Shown: in pieces, positions 45,149 to 57,800 of the stretch
How positions within the stretch are numbered: the first letter of the stretch is position 1
Layout of the letters: every line of letters starts with the position of its first letter
From: Chelydra serpentina
Taxonomy: Eukaryota; Chordata; Testudines; Chelydridae
Assembly (NCBI GenBank): GCA_037349315.1
Contig: JBAIAC010000590.1
Span: forward strand, 372,001-436,000
Direction of reading: 5' to 3'
DNA: 64,000 nucleotides
Translations under genes and position numbers: made by a program
Notes under the pieces: model-generated
What the model saw: the letters and a program-made list of their open reading frames with translations, nothing else
Database searches by the model: none
Told to the model about the DNA's origin: nothing

Positions 45149-45905
45149 GGGGGAGGGTGGGGGTGAGGTTGTGCGTTACAGTGAGGTTGGGGTTGGGCGT
45201 GAGGGTTAGGGTGAGACTAGGGGTTTGAAAGTGGGAGTGGGGGTGATGTTGGGGGAGAGGATGAGGGTGGGGTTGGGGTCTAGGGTGAGGGTGGGGGTGG
45301 GGTGGGGGTTCTGGTGCGGGAGAGACTGAGGGTGATGGTTACAGTTAGGTTTAGGGTGAGGGTGAGGTTGGGGGTGAGGCTGGGGTGGGGGAAGGAGTTG
45401 GGATTAGGGTGGGGGTGAGGGTGGGTGTGGTGGTTAGGGTGAGGGTGAGGTTGGGGGTGGACGTGTGGGTCGGGGTTCGGGTGACTGTGGGGGAGATGGT
45501 GGGGGTGGGGGTGCGGGTGAGGGTGAGACTGGGGCTGGGGTAGAGGGTGAAGGTTAGCGTGAGGGTGGGGGAGAGGGTGGGGGTGTGGGTGAAGGTTAGA
45601 GTGAGGGAGAGTCTGGGGGTTAAGGGTGAGGGTGGGGGTGGGGATGGGTATGAGGGTGAGGGTGGAGGTGGAGTTGGGGGTGACGTTGAGCATTATGGGG
45701 AGGGTGAGGTGGGGGTGGAGGTGTGGTTCGGCTCAGGGTTGAGGATAAGGATAAGAGTGAGGGCGAGGGTGGGGGTAAGGGTGAGGATGAGGGTGACGGT
45801 GAGGAGGAGGGTTGGGGTGGGGGTGAGGAGGAGGGTGAGAGTGAGAAGGAGGGTGGGGCTGGGGGTCGGGGTGCGGGTGAGGGCGAGGATGGGGGTGGGG
45901 TGGGG

Positions 45906-45938
<33 letters not shown>

Positions 45939-46550
45939 AGGTTGAGGGTTTTTGTAGGGTTTGGGGTGAGGTTGGGGGTGGGAGTGGTGATGAGGGTGAG
46001 GGTGAGGGAGAGAGTGAGGGTGGGGTGGGGTTAGGGGTTGGGGTGAGGGTGCGGTTTGGGGTGTGAGTGAGGGTAAGGGTGTGAGTGGGAGGGTGAATGT
46101 GAGCGTAAGTGTGGGGGTTGGCGGTGGGGGTGTGTGTGGGTGTCGGTGTGGTTTTGTGGTTGAGGGTGAGGGTTCAGGCGAGGGTGAGGGTGAGGGTGGG
46201 GGTGGGGGTGGGGTGGGGTTGGGGGTAGGGTTGAGGGTGAGTGTGGGGGTGGGAGTGGGGGTGAGGGTGAGAGTGGGGGTGGGGCTGGGGGTGAGGGTGG
46301 GGGTGAGAGTGTGGGTGAGGCTGAGTGTGGGGGTGGAGTGGCGGAGCGCGTGTGGGTGAGGGTGAGTGTGGGGGAGTGGGGGTGGAGGTGAGAGTGATGG
46401 TGACGTTGGGCTTGGGGGTTAGGGTGAAGGTGAGGGTGAGGGTGAACATGAGGGTGGGGGTGGGGGCCGGTAGGGGTGATGGTGAGTGTGGGGGTAGGTT
46501 GGGGGTGGAGTTGCGGTTATGGTGAGGGCGAGTGTGGGTGTGGCGGTTCG
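45149..46550. repeat. G-rich block, copy 2 of 6,490-7,864
   Basis: Collinear. A GGGTGA run near 45,905 is longer by a few hexamers, which is the main length difference. Confidence 0.85.
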
Positions 46551-46557
46551 GGTAACC
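46551..46557. other. G-to-C polarity hinge GGTAACC
   Basis: GGTTCGGGTAACCACCCCC, identical to the paralogous hinge at 7,865 including its flanks. Confidence 0.75.
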
Positions 46558-47725
46558 ACCCCCACCCCCAACCCCACCCGCACCCGCACCCTCACCCCCA
46601 CTCCCACTCCCACCCCACCGCCACCCTCACCCACTCCCTCACCTTTACCCTAGCTCCCAATTTCACCGTCACCATCATCCTCAACCGCACCCCACCCCCA
46701 CACTGACCCTCATGCCCTCTCCCACCCCACGCCCACCATCACCCTCAACCTCACCCTGACACCCACCAGTACCCTCCTCCTCAACCTAGCCCTCATTCTC
46801 ACCCCCACCCCCACCCTCGCCCTCGCCCACACCCTCACCCCCAGCCTGACGCTCACCCTCTCCCTTACCCCCACCCTCACCCCCACCCTCACCCACACCC
46901 TCACCGTCATCCCCACCTCAACCTCCACTCCCAACATCACTCTGACCCCCACTCCCACCCCGACCCTCACCCTTCCCCTCACCCTCAAACCTACCCCTAA
47001 CCCCATCCCCACCCCCACCCTCACCCTCACTCCAAACCCCACCCGCACCACGACCCTCACCCACACCCGCACGCCAACCCCCACCCCCAACCTTAACCAT
47101 CACCAACACCCTTACCCCAACCCCACATTCACCCTCACCCTCAACCACAAAACCACGCCCACTCACAGTACCACCCCACCCCAAACCTTACGCTCACCCT
47201 CACCCTCACCCCCACTCACACCCTAACCCCCACTCACACTCCAACCCTCACCCTCACCCTCACCCTAACTCCTAACCCCACCCCACCTTCACCCTCTCCC
47301 TCACTCTCACACTCACCGCAACCCCACCCCCAACCACACCCTCACCCTCACCCCAAACCCACCGTCACACTCACCCTCACCACGACCACCACTCCCACCC
47401 TCACCCTCCCCATCCACCCCAGCCCCTCACCCACACTCACCCGCACCCCCACCCCAACCCCACCATCACCCTCACCATCACACCGACCCCCACCGCGATC
47501 CTCCTCATCACACTCACCCTCATCCGTACCCCCACCCCCACCCTCGCCCTCACGCTCACCCTCACCCAAACCCTCATCCTCAACCCTCCCCCAACCCCAC
47601 CGTAACCCCCACCCTCACCCTCACCCCCACCCCCACCCTCACACTCACCCTCACCCCCCCAACCACCCCCCACCCTCACCCTCATGCTCACCCTCTCCCT
47701 CGCCCTAATCCTCAGCCTCAACCCA
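46558..47725. repeat. C-rich block, copy 2 of 7,872-9,052
   Basis: Collinear, ending CTCAACCCAGG like copy 1. No gene is seen. Confidence 0.85.
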
Positions 47726-48128
47726 GGTGAGGGTGAGGGAGGGTGTGGGGGTGGGGTTTAGGGTGAGGGTGCAGGTGCAGGTGAGGGTGGGAGTGGGCAG
47801 TGGGGGAGGGGGTGAGGGTGAAGTTGAGGGTGAGGGTGAGGGTGGGGGTTAGGGAAAGGGTGAGTGTGAAGGTTAGGGTGGGGTTCGGTTTGGGGTTGAG
47901 GGTGAGGGTGAGTGTGGGGGAGTGGGGGTGGAGGTGAGAGTGAGGGTGAGGGTGGGGTTCGTGGTGGGTGTGAGGGTGATGGTGATGTTGGGCTTGGGGG
48001 TTAGGGTGAAGGTGAGGGTGAGCATGAGGGTAGGGGTGGGGGGCGGTTGGGGTGAGGGTGAGGGTGGGGGTAGGTTGGGGGTGGGGTTGCGGTTAGGGTG
48101 AGGGTGAGTGTGGGGGGGGGGGGTTCGG
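47726..48128. repeat. G-rich block, copy 2 of 9,053-9,461
   Basis: Collinear. The G run before the hinge has grown to about 11 G (48,112-48,123). Confidence 0.85.
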
Positions 48129-48135
48129 GTAACCA
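48129..48135. other. G-to-C polarity hinge GGTAACC
   Basis: GGTTCGGGTAACCACCACC, the paralogue of 9,462. Confidence 0.75.
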
Positions 48136-51100
48136 CCACCACCCCAACCCCCACCCGCAGCCTCACCCTCACCTTTATCCTAACCCCCAAGTTCACCGTC
48201 ACCGTCATCCTCAACCGCAACCCACCCCCACCCTCACCCTCTCGCTCACTCCCACTCCCAACCCCACCCCCACCCCCACCCTCACCCTCACCTTTACCCT
48301 AACTCCCAAATTCACCGTCACCATCATCCTCAACCGCACCCCACCCCACCCTCACCCTCACGACCTCTCCCAACCCACCCACACCGTCACCTTCAACCTC
48401 ACCCTAACCCCGACCCGCACCCTCCTCCTCACTCTAGCCCTCATCCTCACCCCCACTCCCACCCTCGCCCTCGCCCTCACCCTCACCCCCAGCCTGACGC
48501 TCACCCTCATCCTTACCCCCACCCTTACCACCACCCTCGCCCACACCCTCACCCTCATCCCCACCTCAACCTCCATTCCCAACATCACTCTGACCCCCAC
48601 TCCCACACCCTCCCTCACCCCCACCCTCACCCTCACTCCAAACCCCACCCGCACCACGACACTCCCCCGCACCCCCACCCCCATCCCCAACCTTACCATC
48701 ACCCTTACCCCAACCCCACAATCACCCTCAACCACAAAATCACCCCCATGCACACCCCCACCTCCACCCCAAACCTTACGCTCACCCTCACCCACACCCA
48801 CACCCCCACTCACACTCCAACCCTCACCCTCACCCTCACCCTAACCCCTAACCCCAACACCACCCCCACCCTCACCCTCACTCCAAACCCCACCCGCACC
48901 ACGACACTCCCCCGCACCCTCACCCCCATCCCCAACCTCACCATCACCCTTACCCCAACCCCACAATCACCCTCACCCTCAACCACAAAATCACCCCCAT
49001 GCACACCCCCACCCCCACCCCAAACCTTACGCTCACCCTCACCCACACCCACACCCCCACTCACACTCCAACCCTCACCCTCACCCTAACCCCTAACCCC
49101 ACGCCACCCTCACCCTCAACCACAAAATCACCCCCATGCACACCCCCACCCCCACCCCAAACCTTACGCTCACCCTCACCCACACCCACACCCCCACTCA
49201 CACTCCAACCCTCACCCTCACCCTCACCCTCACACTCACCCCAACCCCCACCCCCAACCACACCCTCACCCTCACCCTAACCCGAAGCCCACCATCACAA
49301 TCACCCTCAACCCGACCACCCCCCCCACCCTCACCCTTCCCATCCACCCCATCCCTTCCCCCACACTCACCTGCACCCCCACCCCAACCCCACCCTCACC
49401 CCGACCCCCACCACAACCCTCCTCCTCACACTCACCCTCATCCTCACACCCACCCCCACCCACGCCCTCATGCTCACCCTCACCCAAACCCTCATCCTCA
49501 ACCCTACCCCCAACCCCACCGTAACTCCCACCTTCACCCTCACCCCCATCCCCACACTCACCCTCATCCCCAGACTCACCCTCACCATCACCATCATCCT
49601 CAACCTCAACCTGACCGCCACCAGCACCCTCCTCCTCACCCTAGCCCTCATCCTCACCCCCACACCCACCCTCGCCGTCGCCCTCACCCTCACCCCCAGC
49701 CTGATGCTCACCCTCAACCTTACCCCGACCTTCACCCCCACCCTCACACACACCCTCACCCTCATCCCCACCTCAACCTCCACTCCCAACATCACTCTGA
49801 CCCTCACTCCCACTCCCACCCTCACCCTCACCCTCACCCTCAACCCTACCCCTAACCCCATCCCCACCCCCACCCTCACCGTCACTCCAAACCTCACCCG
49901 CACCACGACCCTCACCCGCACCCGCACGCCCACCCCCACACCCAACCTCACCATCACCATCACCCTTACCCCAACCCCACAATCACCCTCACCCTCAACC
50001 ACAAAACCACGCCCACGCACAGCACCACCCCGACCTCAAACCTTACGCTCACCCCCACCCCCACCCCCACTCACACCCTAACCCCTACTCACACTCCAAA
50101 CCTCACCCTCACCCTCACCCTCACCCTAACCCCTAACCCCACCTCACCCTCACCCTCAACCTCACCCCAACTCCCACCCCACCCTCAAACTCAACGTCAC
50201 CCTCACCCCCAACCCCACCCTCACCCTCACCCCAACCCCCCATCCTCACTATCACCTTCACCCTCACCCCACCCCTTACCCTAACCGCAACCCCAACCCC
50301 CACCCTCACCCTCACGACCACCGAAAAACCCCACCCGTACCCTCACCCTCACCCACACCCTGACTCCCACCCCCACACTCACCCTCACCCTCACCCTTAC
50401 CCGCACCCCCACCCTCACCCTAACCCCCACCCCCTCCCCAACCCCAATCCTCACCGTCTCCCACCCCCCTCACCATCACCCTCACCCCCTCTCCCACCCC
50501 CAGCCTGACCCTCGCCCTGACCCTCACCCTCACCCCCATCCACACCCCACCTCCACCCTCACCCTCACCCCGACCTCCACCCCATCCTCCTCCTCACAGT
50601 CACCCTGATCCTCAACATCACCCCCACCCTCCTCCTCACCCTCACCCTCATCCTCACCCCCACTCCCACCATCGCTCTCACCCTCACCCTCACCCCAGCC
50701 TGATGCTCACCCTCACCCTCTCCCTTATCCGGACCCTCACGCTCACCCCCACCCTCAGCCTCACCAACACCCCCTCTCCCACCCTCACCATCACCCCAAC
50801 TCCCACCACCACCCTCACCCTCATCATCAACCCTACCCTCAACCCCACCCCCACCCCCACCCACACTCTCACCCTCACACACACCCTCACCCTCACCTCA
50901 CCCCCACCCCCTCCCTCACCCTCACCCCCAGACTCACCTTCACCCTAAGCCTCACCCTCAGCCCACCCCCACCCGCACCATCACACTCAACCCAACCCCC
51001 GCCCCCTCCCCCACACTCACCTTCATCCTAACCCCGAACCACAACCCCATCCCCACCCCCACCCTCACCCTCACCCTCACCCTCACTCCCACTCACACAA

Positions 51101-53878
51101 TCACCCTCACTCTCACCCTCACCCCCACACAAACCCCCACACTCACCCTCACCCTCACAGTAAAACCAAACCCCACCCTAACCCTCACCCTCACCCCCAG
51201 CCCCAGTCCCACCTTCACCCTCACTCTCACCCTCGCCCCAACCACACCCCCACACTCACCCGAACCCCGAACCCCACCCCCACCCTCCTCCTCACCCTCA
51301 CTCTCATCCTCAGCTCCACGCTCAGCCTCTACCTCAGCCTCACCCTCACCCTCACCCCCACTCCCACTCTCACCCCCACTCTCACCCCCACCCTCACCCC
51401 ACTCCTACCCACACCCTCACTCTCACCCTCACCCTCACTCCCACTCACAATCACCCTCACTCTCACCCTCACCCTCACCCCCACCCCCACACAAACCCCC
51501 ACCCTCACAGTAAAACCAAACCCCACCCTAACCCTCACCCTCACCCCCAGCCACAGTCCCACCCTCACCCTCACCCCAACCACACCCGCACACTCACCCG
51601 AACCCCGAACCCGACCCCCTCCCTCCTCCTCACCCTCACTCTCATCCTCAGCTCCACGCTCAGCCTCTCCCTCAGCCTCACCCTCACCCCCACCCCCACT
51701 CCCACTCTCACCCCCACTCCCACCCTCACCCTCACCCCACTCCTACCCACACCCTCACTCTCACCCTCACCCTAACACTCACCGTCACTCTCACACTCAG
51801 CCTAATCCTAACCCTCACCCTCATGCTCAACCTCACCCTCACCCCAAACGCCCCTCTCACCCCCCACTCCCACCCTAATCCTCACACTCACCCTCAACCC
51901 AAACGTCACCCTCACCATTACCCTCACCCTCAACCCCACCCCCAACCTACCTCACCCTCACCCTTACCCCAACCCCCCAAATCGCTCTCACGCTCACCGT
52001 CAAACCCACACCCACACCCACGCACACCCCACCCCCACGCATATGCTCACCCTCACCCCCAACCCCAATGCCACCCCCACCCCCACCCTCACATTCACAC
52101 TAACCCCCAAACCCACCGTCAGCATCACCTTCACCCTCACCCCGACGTCCACCACCACCCCTCATCCTCACCCTCACCCCCCCACCACCCCCACCCTCAC
52201 CCGAACCCCCATGCCCACCCCCACCACCACCCTCACCCCCACCCCCTCTCCCACCCTCACCATCACCCTAACTCCCACCACCACCCTCACCCTCACCATC
52301 AACGCTACCCTCAACCCCACCCGCACCCCTACCCACACTCTCACCCTCACACACCCTCACCCTCACCCCAACCCCTCCCTCACCCTCACCCCCAGACTCA
52401 CCTTCACCCTAAGCCTCACCCTCACCCTCATACCACCCCCACCCGCACCATTACACTCAACCCCACCCCGCCCTCTCCCCCACACTCACCTTCATCCTAA
52501 CCCCGACCCACAACCCCATCCCCAACCCCACCCTCACCCTCACTCCCACTCGCACAATCACCCTCACTCTCACCCTCACCCCCACACAAACCCCCACCCT
52601 CACCCTCATAGTAAAACCAAACCCCACCCTCACCCTCACCCTCACCCCCAACCCCAGTCCCACCCTCACCCTCACTCTCACCTTCACTCTCGCCCCACCC
52701 CCACCCTCACCCGAACCCCAAACTCCCACCCTCCTCCTCACCCTCACTCTCATCCTCAGCTCCACGCTCAGCCTCTCCCTCAGCCTCACCCTCACCCCCA
52801 CCCCCACTCCCACTCTCACCCTCACCCCACTCCTACCCACACCCTCACTCTCACACTCACCCTCACACTCACCGTCACTCTCACACTCAGACTAATCCTA
52901 ACCCTCACCCTCACGCTCAACCTCACCCTCAACCCCACCACCCCTCTCACCCCCCACTCCCACCCTAATCCTCACCCTCACCCTCAACCTAAACGTCACC
53001 CTCACCATCACCCTCCCCCTCAACCCCACCCCCAACCTACCTCACCCTCACACTTACCCCAACCCCCCAAATCGCCCTCAGCTCACCGTCAAACCCACAC
53101 CCACACCCACGCACACCCCACTCCCACCCTTATGCTCACCCTCACCCCCATCCCCACTCCCACCCTCACCCTCACTCACACCCTCACCCTCACCTCAATC
53201 CCCAACCCCACCCCCACCCTCACCAGCAACCCCAACCCAACCCCCACCCTCACCCTCACTCTCACCCTCACCCTCACCCTAACCCTCACCCTCACCCTCA
53301 CCCCAACCCTCACCCCCACAACAGCCCCGAACCTCGCCCTCACCCTATCCCCCAAACCCACCGTCACCATCACCCTCACCCCCACCCCAACCCCCACCCC
53401 CACCCTCTCCCTCGCCATCACCCTTAGCCGAACCCCCACAATAACCCTCAGCCTCACACTCAACCCCACCCCCACGCCCACCCCACCCCCACTCCCACCC
53501 CCACCCCCACCTTCACCCTCACACTAACCACCAAACCAACCGTCAGCATCACCTTCACCCTCACCCCGACGTCCACCACCACCCTCATCCTCACCCTCAC
53601 CACCACCCCCCAACCCTCAACCTCAGCCAAACCCCCACGCCCACCCTCACCCTCACCCTAACCCCAACCCTAACCCTCACCCTCAATCTAACACTCACCC
53701 CAACCCCCAACCCCACCCCCAGCCTCCCCCTCCCCCTCACCCCACCTCACCCTCACCCCCACCTCACCCCCACGCCCACGCCCATAAACACCCCACCCAC
53801 TGACCCATCCTCACCCCAACCCCCACCCCCACGCATCACCCTCAGCGTAACGCTCAACCTGACCCCCACCCCACCCTG
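48136..53878. repeat. C-rich block, copy 2 of 9,469-11,993 plus ~3.3 kb
   Basis: 48,136 to about 50,625 is collinear with copy 1. From there to about 53,860 the block has C-rich DNA with the same landmark order as 180-2,930 of unit I (CACCATCGCTCTCACCC, CCCACTCCCACTCTCACC, CCGTCAGCATCACC). Copy 1 joins CCCACCCTCC directly to the CCCTGTGACGG switch, so it has probably lost this stretch. Confidence 0.82.
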
Positions 53879-54363
53879 TGACGGTGGGTGTGAGGTGGGG
53901 TGGTGGTGACGATGAGTGTAAGGGATGTGGTGGGGGTGGGGTTTGTGGTGTGGGTGAGCGTGAGGGTGAGGGTGGGGTGAGGGTGAGGATAGGTGGTGAG
54001 GGTGGGAGTGAGGCTGAGGGTGAGGGTGAGGGAGGGGATGAGAGTGAGGGAGAGGGTGCGGGTGGGGGGGTGGGAGTGAGCGTAGGGGAGGGTCTGTGGG
54101 TGGGGTGTTTGTGGGCGTGGGCGTGGTTTGAGGGTGAGGGTGATTGTGGGTGTTGGGGTAAGGGTGAGGGCAACGGTGAGCTTGGACGTGGGGATGGGGG
54201 TGGAGGTGAGGGTGAGGGTGGCTTTTGGGTAGGGTGAGATTGGGGGTGGGTGTGGGGATGGGGGGGTTGGAGGGAGGCTGAGGTTGAGGGTGAGTCCGTG
54301 GGTGAGGGATAGGGTTAGGGTGAGGGTGGGAGTGGGGTGGGGGTAAGGGTGAGGTTGAGCGTT
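53879..54363. repeat. G-rich block, copy 2 of 11,994-12,470
   Basis: Same module ends. GGGCGTGGGCGTGG near 54,114 is a short duplication relative to copy 1. Confidence 0.85.
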
Positions 54364-54874
54364 ACTCCCCCACCCTCAGCCTCATTCTCACCCTCACCCT
54401 ATCCATTACAAAGCGCTAACTCTAAGCCTCACTCACACCCCCACCCTCCGCCACACCACCACCCTACCCCACGCTCACCCTCACCCCAACCGCCACCGCC
54501 AACCCCACCCTCACCATCACCGTGAGCCTCACCCCCCACCCTCACCCTAATCCCCACCCCCAAACCGCACCCTCTCTCTCACCCTCACCTTCAACCCCAC
54601 CCCCATCCCCACCCACACCCTCACCCCCACCCCCAACCCCACCCTCACCATCACCGTGAGCCTCACCCCACCCTCATCCTAATCCCCACCCAACGCTCAC
54701 CCCAACCGCCACCCCCAACCCCACCCTCACCCTCACCCCTACCCCCACCCCAACCCTCACCCCAAACCTCACCCTCACCGTTAACCTCCCCCTCACCCGT
54801 TCCCCCAACTCCACCCCCAACCTCACGCTTAACCCCACCCCCACAATCACCCTCACCCTAATCACCCCAAGCTA
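54364..54874. repeat. C-rich block, copy 2 of 12,471-12,903
   Basis: Collinear with copy 1 but with ~80 bp extra around 54,545-54,660, bounded by repeated CACCATCACCGTGAGCC. Confidence 0.82.
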
Positions 54875-57800
54875 CATCCACGCAATACCTCGCAATGAAC
54901 AATTCAACCCTGTTCACTGCTACTGCCAAATCTCTACTGTAATCCACCTCCAAAAATTATTAGAATGTATTGCTTAGATTTTGGTACAGATCTATTGGTT
55001 AGAATCACTCACAATGTACAATTTTAGCCTTTTCACTGCATGTTCCAAAATTTTCCGTGAATCCTCTTATAAACGCCAGTAAAATACGCTGCTGGGCTGC
55101 TTCTTCGTGAAAATTCCTCACAAAGAGCATTTCAATTTTTTCACTGCTACAACTAAATTTCTCCTGGAATCCGCCTCAAAAACCAATTATGCTGCAATGG
55201 TGGGCTTTTCGTACCGCTCTCTCCTGGAATCCTCCTCCAAAAGTATTTAAAAGTATTGCAACGATTTTGGTACAGATCCGTTCGTGAGATCTTCACAAAA
55301 GATCCTCACAATGTTGAATTCAAACCTTTTCACAGCAAGTTCCCAAATTAACCTGGAATAATCTTAAAAACTCAAGTTAGATGTGATGCTGTGGTTCATG
55401 TGCAAATCGATTAGTGAAAATTCCTCACAAAGAGCATTTCAATTTTTTCACTGCTACAACTGAATTTCTCCTGGAATCCTCCTCCAAAAGCAATTATGCT
55501 GTACAGGTTTGCTTTTTGGACAAATCCGTTCGTAAGAATACCTCGCAATGCACAACTCAATGCTGTTCACTGCTCTTGCCAAATCGCTCGTGTAATCCAC
55601 CTCCAAAACCTATTTTAATGAATTGCTACGACTTTGGTACAGATCCTTTCGTGATAATACCTCACAATGAACAATATAATCCTATACACGGCAAGTTCCA
55701 TAATTTTCCAGGAATCCTCTTGAAATATGCCAGCTAGATATGCAACGGGGTTTCTTGTACGTGAAAATTACTGAAAAAGAGCATTTCAATTTTTTCACTG
55801 CTTCAGCTAAATCTCTCCTGTAATCCAGTTCGAGAAGCTATTTGAATGTACTGCTGCATTTTTGGTAAAATCCTTTCGTAAGAATACCTCAGAATGAACA
55901 ATTCAATCCTGTTAACAGCACGTTCCAAATTTATCCTGGTATCCTCTTAAAAAGGCCAGTTAGATGTTCTGCTGTGCTTTTTGTACAGATCGGTTCTGAA
56001 AATTCCTCACAAATATCATTTCTATTTTTTAATTGCTACAACTAAATATCTCCAGGAAACTTCCAGAAATCAATTAGGCTGCAATGCTTGGCTGTTCGTA
56101 ATGTAACGCTTGTGAGAATACCTCGTTTTGAATAACTGAACCCTGTTCACTGCTACTGCCAAATCTCGCCTGGAATCCGTCTCCAAAATATATATAAGTT
56201 TACTGCTGCGATTTTCGTACTGATCCGTTCGTAAGAATACCTCACTTCGATCAATTCAATCCTGTTAGTGCAAGTTCCAAATTCCTCCCGGAAGCCTCTT
56301 TGAAACGCCAGTTCGACGTTCTACTGCGCATTTTGTATCTATTAGTTTATGAAAATTCCAAAGCATTTCAATTCTTTTCACTGCTACAGATAAATTTCAC
56401 GTGGAATCCTCCTCCCAAAGCGATTAAGCTGCACTGGCTGACTTTTCGAGAAAATCCGTTCGTGAGAATCCCTTACAATGAACAATTCAATCCTGTTAAC
56501 AGCACGTTCCAAATTTATCCTGGAATCCTCTTAAAAAGGCCAGTTAGATGTTCTGCTGCGCTTTTTGTACAGATCTGTTCGTGAAAATATCTCACAAAGA
56601 GCTTTTAAATTTTTTCACTTACATCTAAATTTCTCCTGGAATGCTCCACCGAATGTAATTATCCATCACTGGTGGGCTTTTCGTACAGCTCCGTAAGTGG
56701 GAATATCTCGCAATGAACAATTCTGCCATTGCCCAATCTCTCCTCTAATACACCTATAGGAGCTATTTAAATGTAATGCTGCGATTTTGTTCCAGATTCG
56801 TTCGTGAGAATACCTCACTACTATCAATTCTATCCTGTTCACTGCAAGTTCCAAATTTCTCCTGGAAACCTCTTTGAAACGCCCGTGAGACGTTCTACTG
56901 CGCTTTTTGTATATATTAGTTAATGAAAATTCCAAAGAAAGCCTTTCAATTCTTTTCACTGCTACAGACAAATTTCACGTGGAATCCTCCTCCCAAAGCC
57001 ATTAAGCTGCACTTGTTGATTTTCGAAAAAATCCGTTCGTGAGAATCCCTTACAATGAACAATTCAATCCTGTTAAAAGCAGGTTCCAAATTTATCCTGG
57101 AAGTCTCTTAAAAAGGCCAGTTAGATGTTCTGCTGCGCTTTTTGTACAGATCGGTTCGTGAAAATTCCTCGCAAAGAGCATTTCAATGTTTTCACTGCTA
57201 CAACTAAATTTCTCCTGGAATCATCCTCCAAAAGCAATTATGCTGTAGAGGTTGGCTTTTCGTACAAATCCGTTCGTAAGAATACCTCGCCATGCACAAT
57301 TCAATCCTGTTCACTGCTATTGCCAAAGCGCTCCTGTACTCCTACTTCAAAGCCTATTTTAATGAATTCCTACGACGTTGTTATAAATCCGTTCGTGAGA
57401 CTACATCACTATGAACAATTTAATCCTTTACACGGCAAGTTCCATAATTGTCCAGGAATCCTCTTAAAATATGCCAGCTAGATATGCAGCGGGGCTTCTT
57501 GTGCGTGAAAATTACTGAAAAAGAGCATTTCAATTTTTTCACTGCTTCAGCTAAACTTCTCCTAGAATCCTCCTCCAAAAGAATTTAAAAGTACTGCTAG
57601 GATTTTGGTACAGATCCGTTCGTAAGAATACCACGCAATGAACAATTCAATCCTGTTCACTGCTACATCCAAATCTCTCCTGTAATCCACCTCGAGAAGC
57701 TATTTTAATGTACTGCTGCATTTTTGGTAAAGATCCTTTCGTAAGAATACCTCAGAATAAACAATTTAATTCTTTTCACGGCAAGTTGCAAATTTATCCT

